Shown one piece after another: positions 28,940 to 41,670 of a stretch of 64,000 nucleotides of DNA. Source of the stretch: Comamonadaceae bacterium (GTDB lineage Bacteria; Pseudomonadota; Gammaproteobacteria; Burkholderiales; Burkholderiaceae_C); assembly GCA_009996515.1 (NCBI GenBank), contig JAACZV010000011.1, forward strand, positions 94,167 to 158,166, given 5' to 3'. The stretch's first letter is position 1; each line of letters begins with the position of its first letter. Both the position numbers and the translations under genes were made by a program. The notes beneath the pieces were generated by a model. The model was not told where the DNA came from and did not search any database. It saw only the letters and a list, made by a program, of their open reading frames with translations.

Positions 28940-30378
28940 CCCACCTCCACGTCCTGCTCACGACCGGCCGCCGCCGCGGCGCTGTCGCGCGCGTCCAGCT
29001 GCCAGAAGATGCCAGCCGACGCGATGGTGATCAGCGCCATGGTCGCGAAGGTGGCGCGGAAGGCGGCCAGCGTCTGCACGCCCTCGCCGCCGAAGAAGGC
29101 CGTGAACGCCGCCAGCACGGCGCCCGCCGCGGCCACCCCCATGCCCATGGCCAGCATCTGCACCATGGACAGCAGGCTGTTGCCGCTGCTGGCCGTCGCG
29201 GGGCTCAGGTCCTTCAGCGTCAGCGTGTTCATGGCGGTGAACTGCAGCGAGTTCACCGCGCCGAAGACCGCCAGCTGCGCGATGCGCAGGGTCAGCGGCT
29301 GTTCCGGTGACGCGAACGCAAAGCTGGCCATCGTCAGCCCCACCAGCAGCGTGTTGACGACCAGCACGCGGCGGTAGCCATGGCGCGTGATCAGCGGCGT
29401 CGTCAGCTTCTTCATCGACATGCTGGCGATGGCGACCGGCAGCATCATCATGCCGGCCTGCGCGGGCGAGTAGCCCATGGTCACCTGCAGCAGCAGCGGA
29501 ATCAGGAAGGGCATGCAGGAGCTGCCCAGCCGCGAGAACAGGTTGCCCAGCAGACCGATGCGCAACGAGCCGACCCGAAAGAGCGTGGGCGAGAACAGCG
29601 GGTCGGGCCGGCGCAGCGCATGCAGCCAGTAGGCCGTCAGGCTGGCCAGGCCGAAGATCATCAGCACCAGCACGGACGCCTGGCGCAGGCCCAGGCCCGA
29701 GAGCCCGTCCAGCGCCAGCGACAGCGAGACCATGCCGAAGGCCAGCAGCAGATAGCCCGCGAGATCGAAACGCCCCGCCGGCACGCCCGCCGGTGCCGGC
29801 ATGTGGCGCAGCGTCGCCAGCGCGCCAACGATGCCCACCGGCACGTTGATCAGGAAGATCCAGTGCCAGGACGCCGCCTCGACCAGCCAGCCGCCCAGCG
29901 TCGGGCCCACCAGCGGCCCCACGAGGCCGGGAATGGCGACGAAGCTCATGGCCTGCAGGAAGCGCTCGCGGGGAAAGGTGCGCAGCACGACCAGCCGCCC
30001 CACCGGCAGCAGCAGCGCGCCGCCCAGGCCCTGCACGACGCGCGCCGTCACCAGCATGGCCAGGCTGTGCGACAGCGCGCACAGCACCGAGCCCAGCACG
30101 AAGAGCAGGATCGCGGCCACATAGATGCGCCGCATGCCGAAGCGGTCGGCCATCCAGCCCGAGGCCGGGATCAGCATGGCCATGGTCAGCGAGTAGGCCA
30201 CGACGACGGACTGCATGCGCAGCGGGCTCTCGCCCAGGCTGGCCGCCATCGCCGGCAGCGCCGTGTTGACGATGGTGGCGTCCAGCGTCTGCATGAAGAA
30301 GCCGACGGCCACCAGCCACAGCAGCAGCTTCAGCGAGCGCTCCTGCCGGGGATCCGGAGAAGGGGAAGAGGACGCCAT
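28936..30378 (-). CDS. MFS drug exporter, DHA2/EmrB-QacA type
   Basis: 480 residues with 14 predicted membrane helices. N-terminal FFMQTLDATIVNTALPAMA is the DHA2 motif D region, followed by SGWMADRFGMRRI (motif A) and ARVVQGLGGALLLPVGRL (motif B/C area). Proton-driven efflux of drugs or other amphipaths is the family role; the substrate is unknown. The layout resembles MdtD/EmrB. No membrane-fusion partner adjoins. Its start lies 13 nt after the erpA terminator hairpin. Confidence 0.9.
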   Translation of the reverse strand: MASSSPSPDPRQERSLKLLLWLVAVGFFMQTLDATIVNTALPAMAASLGESPLRMQSVVVAYSLTMAMLIPASGWMADRFGMRRIYVAAILLFVLGSVLCALSHSLAMLVTARVVQGLGGALLLPVGRLVVLRTFPRERFLQAMSFVAIPGLVGPLVGPTLGGWLVEAASWHWIFLINVPVGIVGALATLRHMPAPAGVPAGRFDLAGYLLLAFGMVSLSLALDGLSGLGLRQASVLVLMIFGLASLTAYWLHALRRPDPLFSPTLFRVGSLRIGLLGNLFSRLGSSCMPFLIPLLLQVTMGYSPAQAGMMMLPVAIASMSMKKLTTPLITRHGYRRVLVVNTLLVGLTMASFAFASPEQPLTLRIAQLAVFGAVNSLQFTAMNTLTLKDLSPATASSGNSLLSMVQMLAMGMGVAAAGAVLAAFTAFFGGEGVQTLAAFRATFATMALITIASAGIFWQLDARDSAAAAAGREQDVEVG

Positions 30379-30390
30379 GGTTCAAGAACG

Positions 30391-30416
30391 AAAAAAGCCG
30401 CCCCGAAGGCGGCTTT
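30391..30416 (-). terminator. Rho-independent terminator of erpA
   Basis: On the minus strand the stem AAAGCCGCC/GGCGGCTTTT with a TTCGG-type loop is followed by a run of six Us. It lies 21 nt behind the erpA stop and just before the MFS start, separating the two genes. Confidence 0.9.
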
Positions 30417-30437
30417 GCAGCGCGGGTCAGCGCACGC

Positions 30438-30800
30438 TCAGACCGAGAAGCTGGAGCCGCAGCCGCAGGTGGTCGTCGCGTTGGGGTTCTTGATGACGAA
30501 CTGGGCGCCCTGCAGGTCTTCCTTGTAGTCGATCTCGGCACCCATCAGGTACTGCAGGCTCATAGAGTCGATCAGCAGCGTCACGCCGTTCTTCTGCATC
30601 TGCGTGTCGTCGTCGTTGACGGCCTCGTCGAAGGTGAAGCCGTACTGGAAGCCCGAGCAGCCCCCGCCCTGCACGAAGACGCGCAGCTTCAGGTCCGGGT
30701 TGCCCTCCTCGGCCACCAGGTCGCGCACCTTGTCGGCGGCGCTGTCGGTGAAGACCAGGGGCACGGGGATGTCGGTGGGGGTATCAAGCACGGCGCTCAT
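30438..30800 (-). CDS. erpA: Iron-sulfur cluster insertion protein ErpA
   Basis: 120 residues from ATG 30800, with an AGAGGAG Shine-Dalgarno; a 20-codon upstream extension of the frame is not conserved. An A-type carrier that delivers [4Fe-4S] clusters to apoproteins. The three ligand cysteines are present: Cys48 in GGGCSGF, and Cys112 and Cys114 in TCGCGSS. Monocistronic, between two terminators. Confidence 0.95.
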   Translation of the reverse strand: MSAVLDTPTDIPVPLVFTDSAADKVRDLVAEEGNPDLKLRVFVQGGGCSGFQYGFTFDEAVNDDDTQMQKNGVTLLIDSMSLQYLMGAEIDYKEDLQGAQFVIKNPNATTTCGCGSSFSV

Positions 30801-30857
30801 CGCGGGCTCCTCTTGGAATCTGTCCAGAAACGAATATGGGGATTGTCGGCCCAAAAA

Positions 30858-30884
30858 CAAAAGGCCGCATGCAGCGGCCTTTTG
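30858..30884 (-). terminator. Rho-independent terminator of rplM-rpsI
   Basis: Perfect 11-bp stem CAAAAGGCCGC/GCGGCCTTTTG with a 5-nt loop; on the minus strand it continues into TTTTTGG. It starts 18 nt behind the rpsI stop. Confidence 0.9.
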
Positions 30885-30901
30885 ATGTCGAAGCGCAGAA
30901 A

Positions 30902-31294
30902 TTAACGCTTGCTGAACTGCTTGCGGCGACGGGCGCCATGCAGACCGACCTTCTTACGCTCGACTTCACGCGCGTCGCGCGTGACGAAGCCGGCGCGGCT
31001 CAGTTCGGGCTTCAGCGTCGCGTCGTAGTCGATCAGCGCGCGGGTGATGCCCAGGCGCAGCGCGCCGGCCTGGCCGGACTCGCCGCCACCGTGCACGTTG
31101 ACCTTGATGTCGAAGGCCTCGCCATTGTTCGTCAGCAGCAGGGGCTGCTTGGCGATCATGATGGAGGTCTGACGGCCGAAGTAGGTCTCGATGGACTTGC
31201 CGTTGACGATGATCTGGCCCGTGCCCTTCTTGATGAAGACGCGAGCGACCGACGACTTGCGGCGACCAGTACCGTAATTCCAATTTCCGATCAT
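30902..31294 (-). CDS. rpsI: 30S ribosomal protein S9
   Basis: 130 residues, the usual length. Begins [20 protein letters not shown] and ends [19 protein letters not shown], the basic tail that reaches the P-site tRNA. Downstream of rplM by 9 nt, in the conserved L13-S9 pair. Confidence 0.98.
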   Translation of the reverse strand: MIGNWNYGTGRRKSSVARVFIKKGTGQIIVNGKSIETYFGRQTSIMIAKQPLLLTNNGEAFDIKVNVHGGGESGQAGALRLGITRALIDYDATLKPELSRAGFVTRDAREVERKKVGLHGARRRKQFSKR

Positions 31295-31303
31295 GGCCGT
31301 TCC

Positions 31304-31732
31304 TTAGATCTCGAGAGCCTTGGGCTGCTGAGCGGTGTGCGGGTGCGTGGGACCTGCATAGACCTTCAGCTTCTTGACCATGGCGTAACCCAGCGGGCCC
31401 TTGGGCAGCATGCCCTTGACGGCCTTCTCCAGCGCGCGGCCGGGGTGCTTGGCTTGCATGTCCTTGAACTTCGTGGCGTAGATGCCGCCGGGGAAGCCGC
31501 TGTGACGGTAGTACACCTTGTCGGTGGCCTTGTTGCCGGTCACACGGAGCTTGTCGGCATTGACGATGACGATGAAATCACCGGTGTCGACGTGAGGCGT
31601 GTAGATGGCCTTGTGCTTGCCGCGCAAACGGAGTGCCACTTCGCTGGCAACACGTCCGAGCACCTTGTCGGTGGCGTCAATCACAAACCACTCGTGCGTC
31701 ACTTCGGCCGGCTTGGCGCTGAAGGTCTTCAT
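31304..31732 (-). CDS. rplM: 50S ribosomal protein L13
   Basis: 142 residues from ATG 31732 ([20 protein letters not shown]). Conserved [24 protein letters not shown] and [20 protein letters not shown] segments. The open frame upstream is leader sequence and not conserved. A good promoter lies about 145 nt upstream, leaving a long untranslated leader. Confidence 0.98.
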   Translation of the reverse strand: MKTFSAKPAEVTHEWFVIDATDKVLGRVASEVALRLRGKHKAIYTPHVDTGDFIVIVNADKLRVTGNKATDKVYYRHSGFPGGIYATKFKDMQAKHPGRALEKAVKGMLPKGPLGYAMVKKLKVYAGPTHPHTAQQPKALEI

Positions 31733-31876
31733 GAGAGTAGCTTTCGCTGTGCCGGCCCCTGAAAAAGAAGCCAGCGATGGATGGCTGATTTGCTGACCGG
31801 CCTCGGTGCTGTGTCTTGAACGCACAACCTCTCGGCACGGCCTCTTTCCCGCAGCCTTTTGACGGAAAAGCCCACG

Positions 31877-31904
31877 AGTGTAGCAGCCCGGGTGGTGGAT
31901 GCAA
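31877..31904 (-). promoter_or_regulatory. Promoter of rplM-rpsI
   Basis: On the minus strand TTGCAT (31904-31899), a 16-bp spacer and TACACT (31882-31877), a good sigma-70 match. The start would fall near 31870, giving a leader of about 135-140 nt before rplM, compatible with autoregulation by the ribosomal protein. Confidence 0.65.
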
Positions 31905-31946
31905 AGCGCCCGGCGCGCTACCCTTGCCGCACCGCCCGGCCACGCC

Positions 31947-32723
31947 ATGCCCCGCCAACCGCCCGCCCCCAACGTCCAACCCGCCTCGCCGGCCGGGGGG
32001 CACGAACCGCCGGCCCCGGCCGCGCTGCCTGCCACGCCCGAGCCGGCTGGCCCGCTGGCCCAGGCCCGGGCCGCGCTGGAGCGGCTGTCCACCTGGGTGC
32101 CCATCCGCGCCCTGGCGCGCCGCCACCGCCGCCGCATCGCCGAGCACCTGCTGGCACTGGACGCCCAGGATCGCTATCTGCGCTTCGGCTACCCGGCCTC
32201 GGACGAGCAGATCCACAAATACGCCCTCGGCATCGACTTCGGCCGCGACGAGGTGCTGGGCATCTTCAACCGCCATCTGCAGCTGATCGCGCTGGCCCAC
32301 CTGGCCCATGACCAGCCGCTGCCGGGCCAGCCCGGCCGCACGATGGCCGAGTTCGGCGTCTCGGTGCTGCCGCAGTCGCGTGGCCGCGGCCTGGGCCGGC
32401 GCCTGTTCGACACCGCCGCCCTGCATGCCCGCAACCGCGGCGTCGACACGCTGTTCATCCACGCCCTCAGCGAGAACCGGCCCATGCTGCGCATCGCCCT
32501 GGCCGCCGGCGCCATCGTCGAGCGCGACGGCGACGAGTCCGCTGCCTGGCTGCGCCTGCCGCCGGACTCGTTCGGCTCCCAGGTCGAACAGGCGCTGGAG
32601 CGGCATCTGGGCGAGCTGGACTTCCAGCTCAAGCGCCAGGCCCGGGTGCTGAGCGGCATCGTCGACGGCGTGGTCGAGGTCAAGACCCATTTCGACGCCA
32701 CGGGGCGCGCGGCCAAGGAATAA
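31947..32723 (+). CDS. GNAT family N-acetyltransferase
   Basis: 258 residues from ATG 31947; a further start 48 nt up is possible. A Pro/Ala-rich N-terminus of about 35 residues, then a GNAT fold: substrate-side part with [18 protein letters not shown], and the acetyl-CoA loop [23 protein letters not shown] (Q/RxxGxG/A), followed by [20 protein letters not shown]. The substrate is unknown. Divergent from rplM, whose promoter region it abuts. Confidence 0.75.
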   Translation: MPRQPPAPNVQPASPAGGHEPPAPAALPATPEPAGPLAQARAALERLSTWVPIRALARRHRRRIAEHLLALDAQDRYLRFGYPASDEQIHKYALGIDFGRDEVLGIFNRHLQLIALAHLAHDQPLPGQPGRTMAEFGVSVLPQSRGRGLGRRLFDTAALHARNRGVDTLFIHALSENRPMLRIALAAGAIVERDGDESAAWLRLPPDSFGSQVEQALERHLGELDFQLKRQARVLSGIVDGVVEVKTHFDATGRAAKE

Positions 32724-32873
32724 ATGACGCCGCCGCGGCCGCCCTGCCGGGAGCACGCCCCCCCCAGGACCGGGGGAATCGGGAGTTGCGAGTAATGTTT
32801 TTCGGGGACGCTGGGCTACATTGCCCGACCAATGCGCCGAGGATCGGCGTCGCCGCCGAACTCTTCGAGGGAC

Positions 32874-33716
32874 ATGCCGTACGCCATCTATTGGATCGCC
32901 GCCCTGGCTGTTTGCGTCCTCGGTCTGGCCATCGGCCTGATCTGGGCCTTGCGGCGGCCGGCCTACGCCAATAAAGGCCTTCCGGCGGAGTGGTCGCTCA
33001 CGGCACGGCCCGTGTTCACGGCCGATGAGCGGCGCGTCTTCCGCCTGCTGCGCGAGGCCCTGCCCCACCACGTCGTGCTGTCCAAGCTGCCGCTGGTGCG
33101 CTTCTGCCAACCCACCGAGGCCAAGGAAGTGCGCTACTGGTTCGACCTGCTGGGCGCCTCGCACGTCACTTTTGCCATCTGCAGCCCCAACGGCCGCGTG
33201 CTGGCCGCCATCGACCTGGAAGGCGAGCGCGGCGTCACGCCGCGCAGCCTGCAGATCAAGCATGCCGTGCTGTCGGCCTGCCGCGTGCGTTATCTGCGCT
33301 GCGCGCTGGATCAGCTGCCCAGCATCGCCGAGCTGCAGCTGCTGGTGCCGCAGAGCAGCAACGCGCGCGGCCCGCTGCCGGCGCCCGCCGCGATGCCGGG
33401 CCTGTCGCGCCGCCGCTCCGGTATGGGCGAGGAGGAATTCGGCAGCGACTGGGGCCAGTTCTCCCAGCCCCTGCCGCTGTGGCAGGACGCCAGCGTCTTC
33501 GGCGGCGTGGAGGGCTATGGCGAACGCTATCCGCGGACACCGGCCCAGGCCATGCAGCCGCGCCGCCTGTCCCAGCGCGAGCTCGACGCGCCGCGCTACC
33601 ACCCGCGCAGCCTGCCCGTGCTGGATGACGCCGACGACGAGGCCATGATGGACGACATCGTGGGTGTCGTCGTCGACGCGCCGCGCTACGCCACCCAGCG
33701 TCCGCGCCGGGTCTGA
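32874..33716 (+). CDS. Membrane-anchored DUF2726 protein
   Basis: 280 residues from ATG 32874. A single N-terminal helix (about 3-24, YAIYWIAALAVCVLGLAIGLIWAL) is followed by a DUF2726 domain (about 45-160: FTADERRVFRLLREALPHHVV, WFDLLGASHVTFAIC, VLAAIDLEG), a domain of restriction-endonuclease-like fold. The acidic/Pro-rich C-terminus ends in RYATQRPRRV. The soluble part should face the cytoplasm. Function unknown. It precedes srkA by 23 nt, perhaps cotranscribed. Confidence 0.7.
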   Translation: MPYAIYWIAALAVCVLGLAIGLIWALRRPAYANKGLPAEWSLTARPVFTADERRVFRLLREALPHHVVLSKLPLVRFCQPTEAKEVRYWFDLLGASHVTFAICSPNGRVLAAIDLEGERGVTPRSLQIKHAVLSACRVRYLRCALDQLPSIAELQLLVPQSSNARGPLPAPAAMPGLSRRRSGMGEEEFGSDWGQFSQPLPLWQDASVFGGVEGYGERYPRTPAQAMQPRRLSQRELDAPRYHPRSLPVLDDADDEAMMDDIVGVVVDAPRYATQRPRRV

Positions 33717-33739
33717 GCCGATCCGGCGACACTCGCCGG

Positions 33740-34795
33740 ATGCATCACGCCACCCCTGACCTCAGCTTCGGCGACCTGACGCCGGAGTTCATGCTCGACG
33801 CCCTGGACGCCGCCGGCCTGCGCGCCGACGGCCGGCTGCTGCAGCTCAACTCCTTCGAGAACCGCGTGCTGATGCTGCACCTGGAGGACGGCCGCGCCGC
33901 CGTCGCCAAGTTCTATCGCCCGGGCCGCTGGAGCGATGCACAGATCCTCGAGGAGCACGGCTTCGCCGCCGAGCTGGCCGCCGCCGAGGTGCCGGTCGCG
34001 GCGCCCTGGCCCCTGGCCGGCGGCTCCACGCTGTTCCATTACCAGGGCCAGCGCCTGGCCGTCACGCCGCGCCAGGGCGGGCGGGGCCCCGAGCTGGAAG
34101 ACCCCGAGGTGCTGCGCTGGATAGGCCGGCTGCTGGCGCGGCTGCATGGCGTGGGCCGGCAGCGCCCGTTCCAGCACCGCCTGGCCTGGGCCAGCGCCGC
34201 ACCGGCCCGGACCGCGCGCGACTGGCTGATGGCCAGCGACGCCATCCCGCCCGAGATCGCGCCCGCCTGGGACGACGCGGCGCAGCGCTGCATAGACGCC
34301 ATCCAGGCCGCCTTCGACGGCCTGCCCGACCTGCAGCTCACCCGCCTGCACGGCGACTGCCACCCCGGCAACATCCTGTGGACGCCCGACCGCGGCCCGC
34401 ATTTCGTGGACCTGGACGACGCCGTCACCGGCCCGGTCGTGCAGGATCTGTGGATGCTGCTGCCAAGCTCAAGTGAAGAGCCGGACGCGGCCCGCCAGTT
34501 GCTCAACGCCGTGCTGGACGGCTACGAGCAGATCGCCGAGTTCGACGACCGCGAGCTGCGCCTCATCGAGCCGCTGCGCACCCTGCGCATGATCCACCAC
34601 AGCGCCTGGCTGGCGCGCCGCTGGGGCGACCCGGCCTTCCCGCTGGCCTTCCCCTGGTTCGGCACGCCCAACTACTGGCTGGACCAGGTCGCCAAGCTGC
34701 GCGAGCAGCTGGAGGCGATGAAACCCAAGGACTCGGCCCCGACGCTCGTGCGGGACGAGGACGCCGTGGACTTCGACGGCGACGGTTTCGCCTAA
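33740..34795 (+). CDS. srkA: Stress response kinase SrkA (YihE family)
   Basis: 351 residues, a Ser/Thr kinase of the APH-like (CHK/YihE) family that counters stress-induced death in E. coli. N-lobe with VAKFYRPGRWSDAQILEEH (Lys of ATP binding), catalytic loop LHGDCHPGNILW (about 211-222), metal-binding DLDD (about 230-233). The C-terminal helices with FGTPNYWLDQVAKLREQL are typical. The last base of the TAA stop is already part of the terminal inverted repeat of the following element. Confidence 0.92.
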   Translation: MHHATPDLSFGDLTPEFMLDALDAAGLRADGRLLQLNSFENRVLMLHLEDGRAAVAKFYRPGRWSDAQILEEHGFAAELAAAEVPVAAPWPLAGGSTLFHYQGQRLAVTPRQGGRGPELEDPEVLRWIGRLLARLHGVGRQRPFQHRLAWASAAPARTARDWLMASDAIPPEIAPAWDDAAQRCIDAIQAAFDGLPDLQLTRLHGDCHPGNILWTPDRGPHFVDLDDAVTGPVVQDLWMLLPSSSEEPDAARQLLNAVLDGYEQIAEFDDRELRLIEPLRTLRMIHHSAWLARRWGDPAFPLAFPWFGTPNYWLDQVAKLREQLEAMKPKDSAPTLVRDEDAVDFDGDGFA

Positions 34796-35061
34796 GAACC
34801 TGTTCACGGCCTCCCCATAGCGCCCGCAAGGCCTCACAGGGCCGCAATCTAGGCGCGGCCCGCCGCCCGCACTCGTGTGCGGGCAAGGGTCGCAACGACG
34901 AGTGCGGCCCTGTGAGGCCTTGCCCTTCGGGTTGCCCCGCAAAGCCAGCGTCTGCGGCGTTGCAAATCCTCGCCGGGCAGACAGCCCGTCTGCGGTTTAC
35001 GCCTTGCAGCCACTGCCTTTGCGGGGCAACGGGCGCTATGGGGAGGCCGTGAACAGGTTCT
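34795..35061. mobile_element. MITE-like non-coding element with perfect 32-bp terminal inverted repeats
   Basis: Ends 34795-34826 and 35030-35061 are perfect reverse complements (AGAACCTGTTCACGGCCTCC...). Inside are further inverted pairs: GCAAGGCCTCACAGGGCCGC (from 34826) with its complement (to ~34923), and GTTGCCCCGCAAAG (~34931-34944) with CTTTGCGGGGCAAC (~35017-35030). No protein is encoded. It fills the gap between two convergent stop codons and supplies the last bases of both. TA dinucleotides at each junction could be a target duplication. It could also be a large dispersed palindromic repeat. Confidence 0.7.
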
Positions 35062-35443
35062 AGCGCCAGCTGGCCGGCGTCTCGTTGGTCGCCACCGTCA
35101 CATGGGCGCGGCTGGCGTCCAGCGGGCGGATCTCCAGCGTCAGGCCGAACTGCAGGCAGGGGTTCTCGGCAGCAATCGCCGCGGCCTGCTCCAGCGTCTC
35201 CGCGACGATGAACCAGTAGCCGCCCACCCATTCCTTGGTCTCGGCAAACGGGCCGTCGGTGACCAGGCCCTGGGCGACGATGCGGCAGCCCGGCTCCAGG
35301 CGGCTGCCGGGCTTGAGCCGGCCCTGGGCCAGGCCCTGCTCGTACCAGACGTAGAAGGCGTCGATGGCGCCCTGCACGGCCTGGAGGCTGGCATCTGCAT
35401 GCCACTGGCCGCGGGACAGCACCAGATAGTCGTTCATCGGCAT
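35060..35443 (-). CDS. YCII-related (DGPF) domain protein
   Basis: 127 residues; ATG 35443, or the second Met two codons later. A ferredoxin-like YCII domain with the motif TDGPFAETKEWVGGYWFIVAE (about 62-82) and the alternation WFIVAETLEQAAAIA. Such proteins are small, cytoplasmic, often beside ECF sigma factors, though no sigma gene is here. Biochemical role unknown. Its TAG stop falls on the end of the inverted-repeat element. Confidence 0.8.
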   Translation of the reverse strand: MPMNDYLVLSRGQWHADASLQAVQGAIDAFYVWYEQGLAQGRLKPGSRLEPGCRIVAQGLVTDGPFAETKEWVGGYWFIVAETLEQAAAIAAENPCLQFGLTLEIRPLDASRAHVTVATNETPASWR

Positions 35444-35525
35444 GAGGCAGGCTCCTGAAAAGACGGTCCTCGGCGGGACGTGAGGCCCGGGATGCTAGCC
35501 GCCCGACGGGTCGATCGGCAGAAAA

Positions 35526-35545
35526 TACTGGATATATATACAGTC
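35526..35545 (+). promoter_or_regulatory. LexA (SOS) box upstream of imuA
   Basis: TACTG-GATATATATA-CAGTC: the CTG-N10-CAG core with an AT-alternating centre, one base from the Gammaproteobacterial consensus TACTG(TA)5CAGTA. It lies 56 nt before imuA. It is the most AT-rich spot in this part of the window. Confidence 0.85.
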
Positions 35546-35600
35546 TTGTGGTCTCATCCAGACTCCGGTTCCTTCCCTCCGACACGCCCGCCGCCCGGCC

Positions 35601-36443
35601 ATGCCGTCCGTTTCCGCCCCCCTTCCAGCCACCGTCACGCCGCCCGGCCCGCTGCCGCTGGACGACGCCCGGCTGCAGGGCCGGCTGTGGCGCGGCAGCA
35701 GCCTGGGGCAGGCGGCCGATCCCGCCCTGACCAGCGGCTTCCCCGCGCTGGACGCCGAGCTGCCCGGCGGCGGCTGGCCGCTGTGCGCCGTCACCGAAGT
35801 GCTGACGCCCCAGCCCGGCGTGCTGGAGTGGCGGCTGCTGGCTCCCGGCCTGCGCCGCTGGTGGGCGGCCCAGGCCCTGGCGGTGCCCATGCCCGGCCGC
35901 CGCCAGCGCGCTGCCGCATCCGGCCTGCGCTCGCTGCTGCTCGTCAACCCGCCGCAGATGCCTCACCTGCCCGGCCTGCAGGCCCTGGGCCTGCCGCCGT
36001 CGGCGTTCATCTGGGTGTCGGCCGCCACGCCGGCTGAAGCGCTCTGGGCCGCCGAGCAGGCCATCAAGTCCCGCGTGGCCGTGCTGGCCTGGCTGCCCGA
36101 GGCCAGGCCCGAGCAGATCCGGCGCCTGCAGGTCAGCGCCCTGGGCTCGGACGCCCCCGTCTTCCTGCTGCGGCCCGAACGCGTCGGCCGGCAGTCCTCG
36201 GCCGCGCCGCTGCGCCTCGTCGTGCAGCCGGGCGAAGGCTGGGATCTGGCCGTGCACCTGCTCAAGCGCCGCGGGCCGGCCTTCGAGGGCTGGTTGAACC
36301 TGCCCGCCGTGCCGGGCGCGGTCGAGCCGCTGCTGACGGCCGCCCGACGCCAGCCTCTGCCCACCCCGATGCCGGTGCCCGCGCCGGCCGCCCCGCCGAC
36401 GGAGCGCCCCCATGCGCTGGCTCGCCCTGTGCTACACGCCTGA
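35601..36443 (+). CDS. imuA: Mutasome protein ImuA
   Basis: 280 residues. RecA/SulA-like partner of ImuB and DnaE2 in SOS mutagenesis. Recognisable by LTSGFPALDAELPGGGWPLCAVTEVLT and by its place in front of imuB. The Walker A region is degenerate, as usual in the family. The Pro-rich C-terminus overlaps the imuB start by 32 nt. Expression should be LexA-controlled through the box 56 nt upstream. Confidence 0.9.
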   Translation: MPSVSAPLPATVTPPGPLPLDDARLQGRLWRGSSLGQAADPALTSGFPALDAELPGGGWPLCAVTEVLTPQPGVLEWRLLAPGLRRWWAAQALAVPMPGRRQRAAASGLRSLLLVNPPQMPHLPGLQALGLPPSAFIWVSAATPAEALWAAEQAIKSRVAVLAWLPEARPEQIRRLQVSALGSDAPVFLLRPERVGRQSSAAPLRLVVQPGEGWDLAVHLLKRRGPAFEGWLNLPAVPGAVEPLLTAARRQPLPTPMPVPAPAAPPTERPHALARPVLHA

Positions 36444-37700
36444 TGCGCCCGCCGGTGATGCCGACGCCCTGGCCTGGCTCGCATTGAGCTTCACGCCGCG
36501 CGTCGCGCGCCTGGAGGAGGCCGTCGTGGCCGAGGTGTCGGGCAGCCTGCGGCTGTTCCGCGGCGCACGCGCGCTGCGCCAGCGGCTGCAGGTGCAGGCG
36601 ACCGCAGCCGGCCTGGCCCTGGGCCCCATGGCCTGGGCGCCGACCGGCCTCGGTGCGCTGGCGCTGGCACGCTGCGCCGACATGAATCCGGGGCGCTTCA
36701 GCGATAGGCTAGACGCCCTGCCGCTGTCAGCCCTCAGCGCGGCCCAGGCCCATCACGCCATGCTGGCCCGCTTGGGCTGCACCCGCCTGGGCGAACTGCG
36801 CCGGCTGCCGCGCCCGGCCCTGGCGCGACGCTTCGGCCCTGGCCTGCTGACGGCCCTCGATCAGGCCTATGGCGACCTCCCGGAGGCGCACGAGTGGCTG
36901 ACCCTGCCCGAACGCTTCGATGCACGGCTGGAGCTGCCCTGGCGCGTCGAACACGCGCCGGTGCTGCTGCATTTCGCCGAGGTGCTGCTGCGCCAGCTCT
37001 GCACCTTTCTCGCCGCCCGCCATGCCGGCATCCGCGCGCTGCGCCTGGCCTGGCAGTACGACGCCATGCGCGCGCGCGACGTGGCCGACAGCGGCGAGCT
37101 GACCGTCGCCACCGCCGACACGACACGCGACCTGACGCGCCTGACGCGGCTGCTCGGCGAGCACCTGGCCCGCACGACGCTGGCGGCACCGGCGGGCGAG
37201 ATCCGCCTCAGCGCCGACAGCGTGCTGGCACTGGAGGAAGGCAGCGCCAGCCTGCTGCCCGGGCCCAGCGACCCGGCCGAGCGCACGACGACGAATGCGC
37301 TGCTGGAGCGGCTGTCCGTGCGCCTGGGCGCCGACCACGTCAGGGAAGGCCGGCTGCACGAAGACCATCGCCTGGACCGCATGCAGAGCTGGCAGGCCTG
37401 GCCGGCCCCGCCGGCCGTCGCCGTGCGCCGCCCTTCCGGCCCTCAGCCCACCTGGTTGCTGCAGACGCCCTTGCCGCTGCGCTGCGACGCCCGCGAGCAG
37501 CCGCTGTACTGCGGCCCCTTGACGCTGATCAGCGGGCCGCACCGCATCGAGACCGGCTGGTGGGAGGGCCTCCGCGGCCTGCAGACTCGCGACTACTTCG
37601 TCTATCGCAGCGCCACGCGCGGCCTGCTGTGGGTCTATCACGACCGACCGTCCTCCACCCCATCCGCCTCGCCGGGCTGGTTTCTTCATGGCGTGTTTGC

Positions 37701-37704
<4 letters not shown>
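36412..37704 (+). CDS. imuB: Y-family polymerase-like protein ImuB
   Basis: 430 residues from ATG 36412 (MRWLALCYTP). It has the little-finger and palm/thumb layout of Y-family polymerases but lacks the catalytic acidic residues, consistent with an adaptor that brings DnaE2 to the clamp. FSDRLDALPLSAL and LGCTRLGELRRLPRPALARRFG are the HhH-like region; the C-terminal part has DYFVYRSATRGLLWVY, typical for ImuB. Start inside imuA, stop overlapping the dnaE2 ATG: a coupled operon. Confidence 0.92.
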
Positions 37705-41042
<3,338 letters not shown>

Positions 41043-41670
41043 GCCAGACCGCCAAGGCCCATCAAGCCGAAACGCGTCTCGCGGAGAGGCCCGCTTGCAG
41101 GACGGTGCCGTCGTGCGGGGCTGGAAAGCGGCGCCCAGGTGGCGGGATCTTGAGCTGCTTGTCAGCGTTTGCGGTCGGTGGCGTCGAGGTGGCAGGAATC
41201 GGCCAGGAGCGGTCGCAGACGACAGGCCGCTTTGGGGCGATCCGTCGGGCACCCATCGAACAGGCCGGCGTCCGTCGCTTGATCCGGTACGTCTGCGCCT
41301 TAAGGCTGATTTCGACCATCGTCAGAGTTTGAACTCGGTCGGTTGCCATATCGCCCTCGCCCACCAGACCGCACCGAGCAAGCCCGACGGCGAGTCAAAG
41401 CCCGTCTAAACCCGGTAAGCCGCGTCGCCCCTTGAAACGGCCCGCCAGGCCGCTCCAGGCTTTACGCTGGCTCTTGCCGGCAGTGCCGTCAAAAGCGGCC
41501 TATCTATAGAGCACGGGCGGGGCGGGGTCCCGAGCGCGCGCCGACGGCTAGGGTGGTCTTCAAGGGCATGCGGCGCACCTGGGTTGCGGGGGCGCACCGT
41601 GCTTGTGGGTCGCGCGCGCTGCCGCCGCTCTGGTTCTCTGTGCGTGTCACTCGACGAGCTGGAAGTGGTC
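41043..41670. other. 628-nt gap with no recognisable gene
   Basis: Lies between dnaE2 and an unknown gene. Short open frames exist on both strands (for example 41062-41364 minus) but show no family sequence and no convincing ribosome site. Composition changes from the high-GC pattern of dnaE2 to a more mixed one here. No terminator with a T-run was found after dnaE2. It may be decayed or recently acquired DNA. Confidence 0.5.

Noticed and set aside
41062..41364. Minus-strand frame of 100 codons in the gap after dnaE2
   Set aside because: Basic, low-complexity, no ribosome site and no recognisable motif; not reported as a gene.
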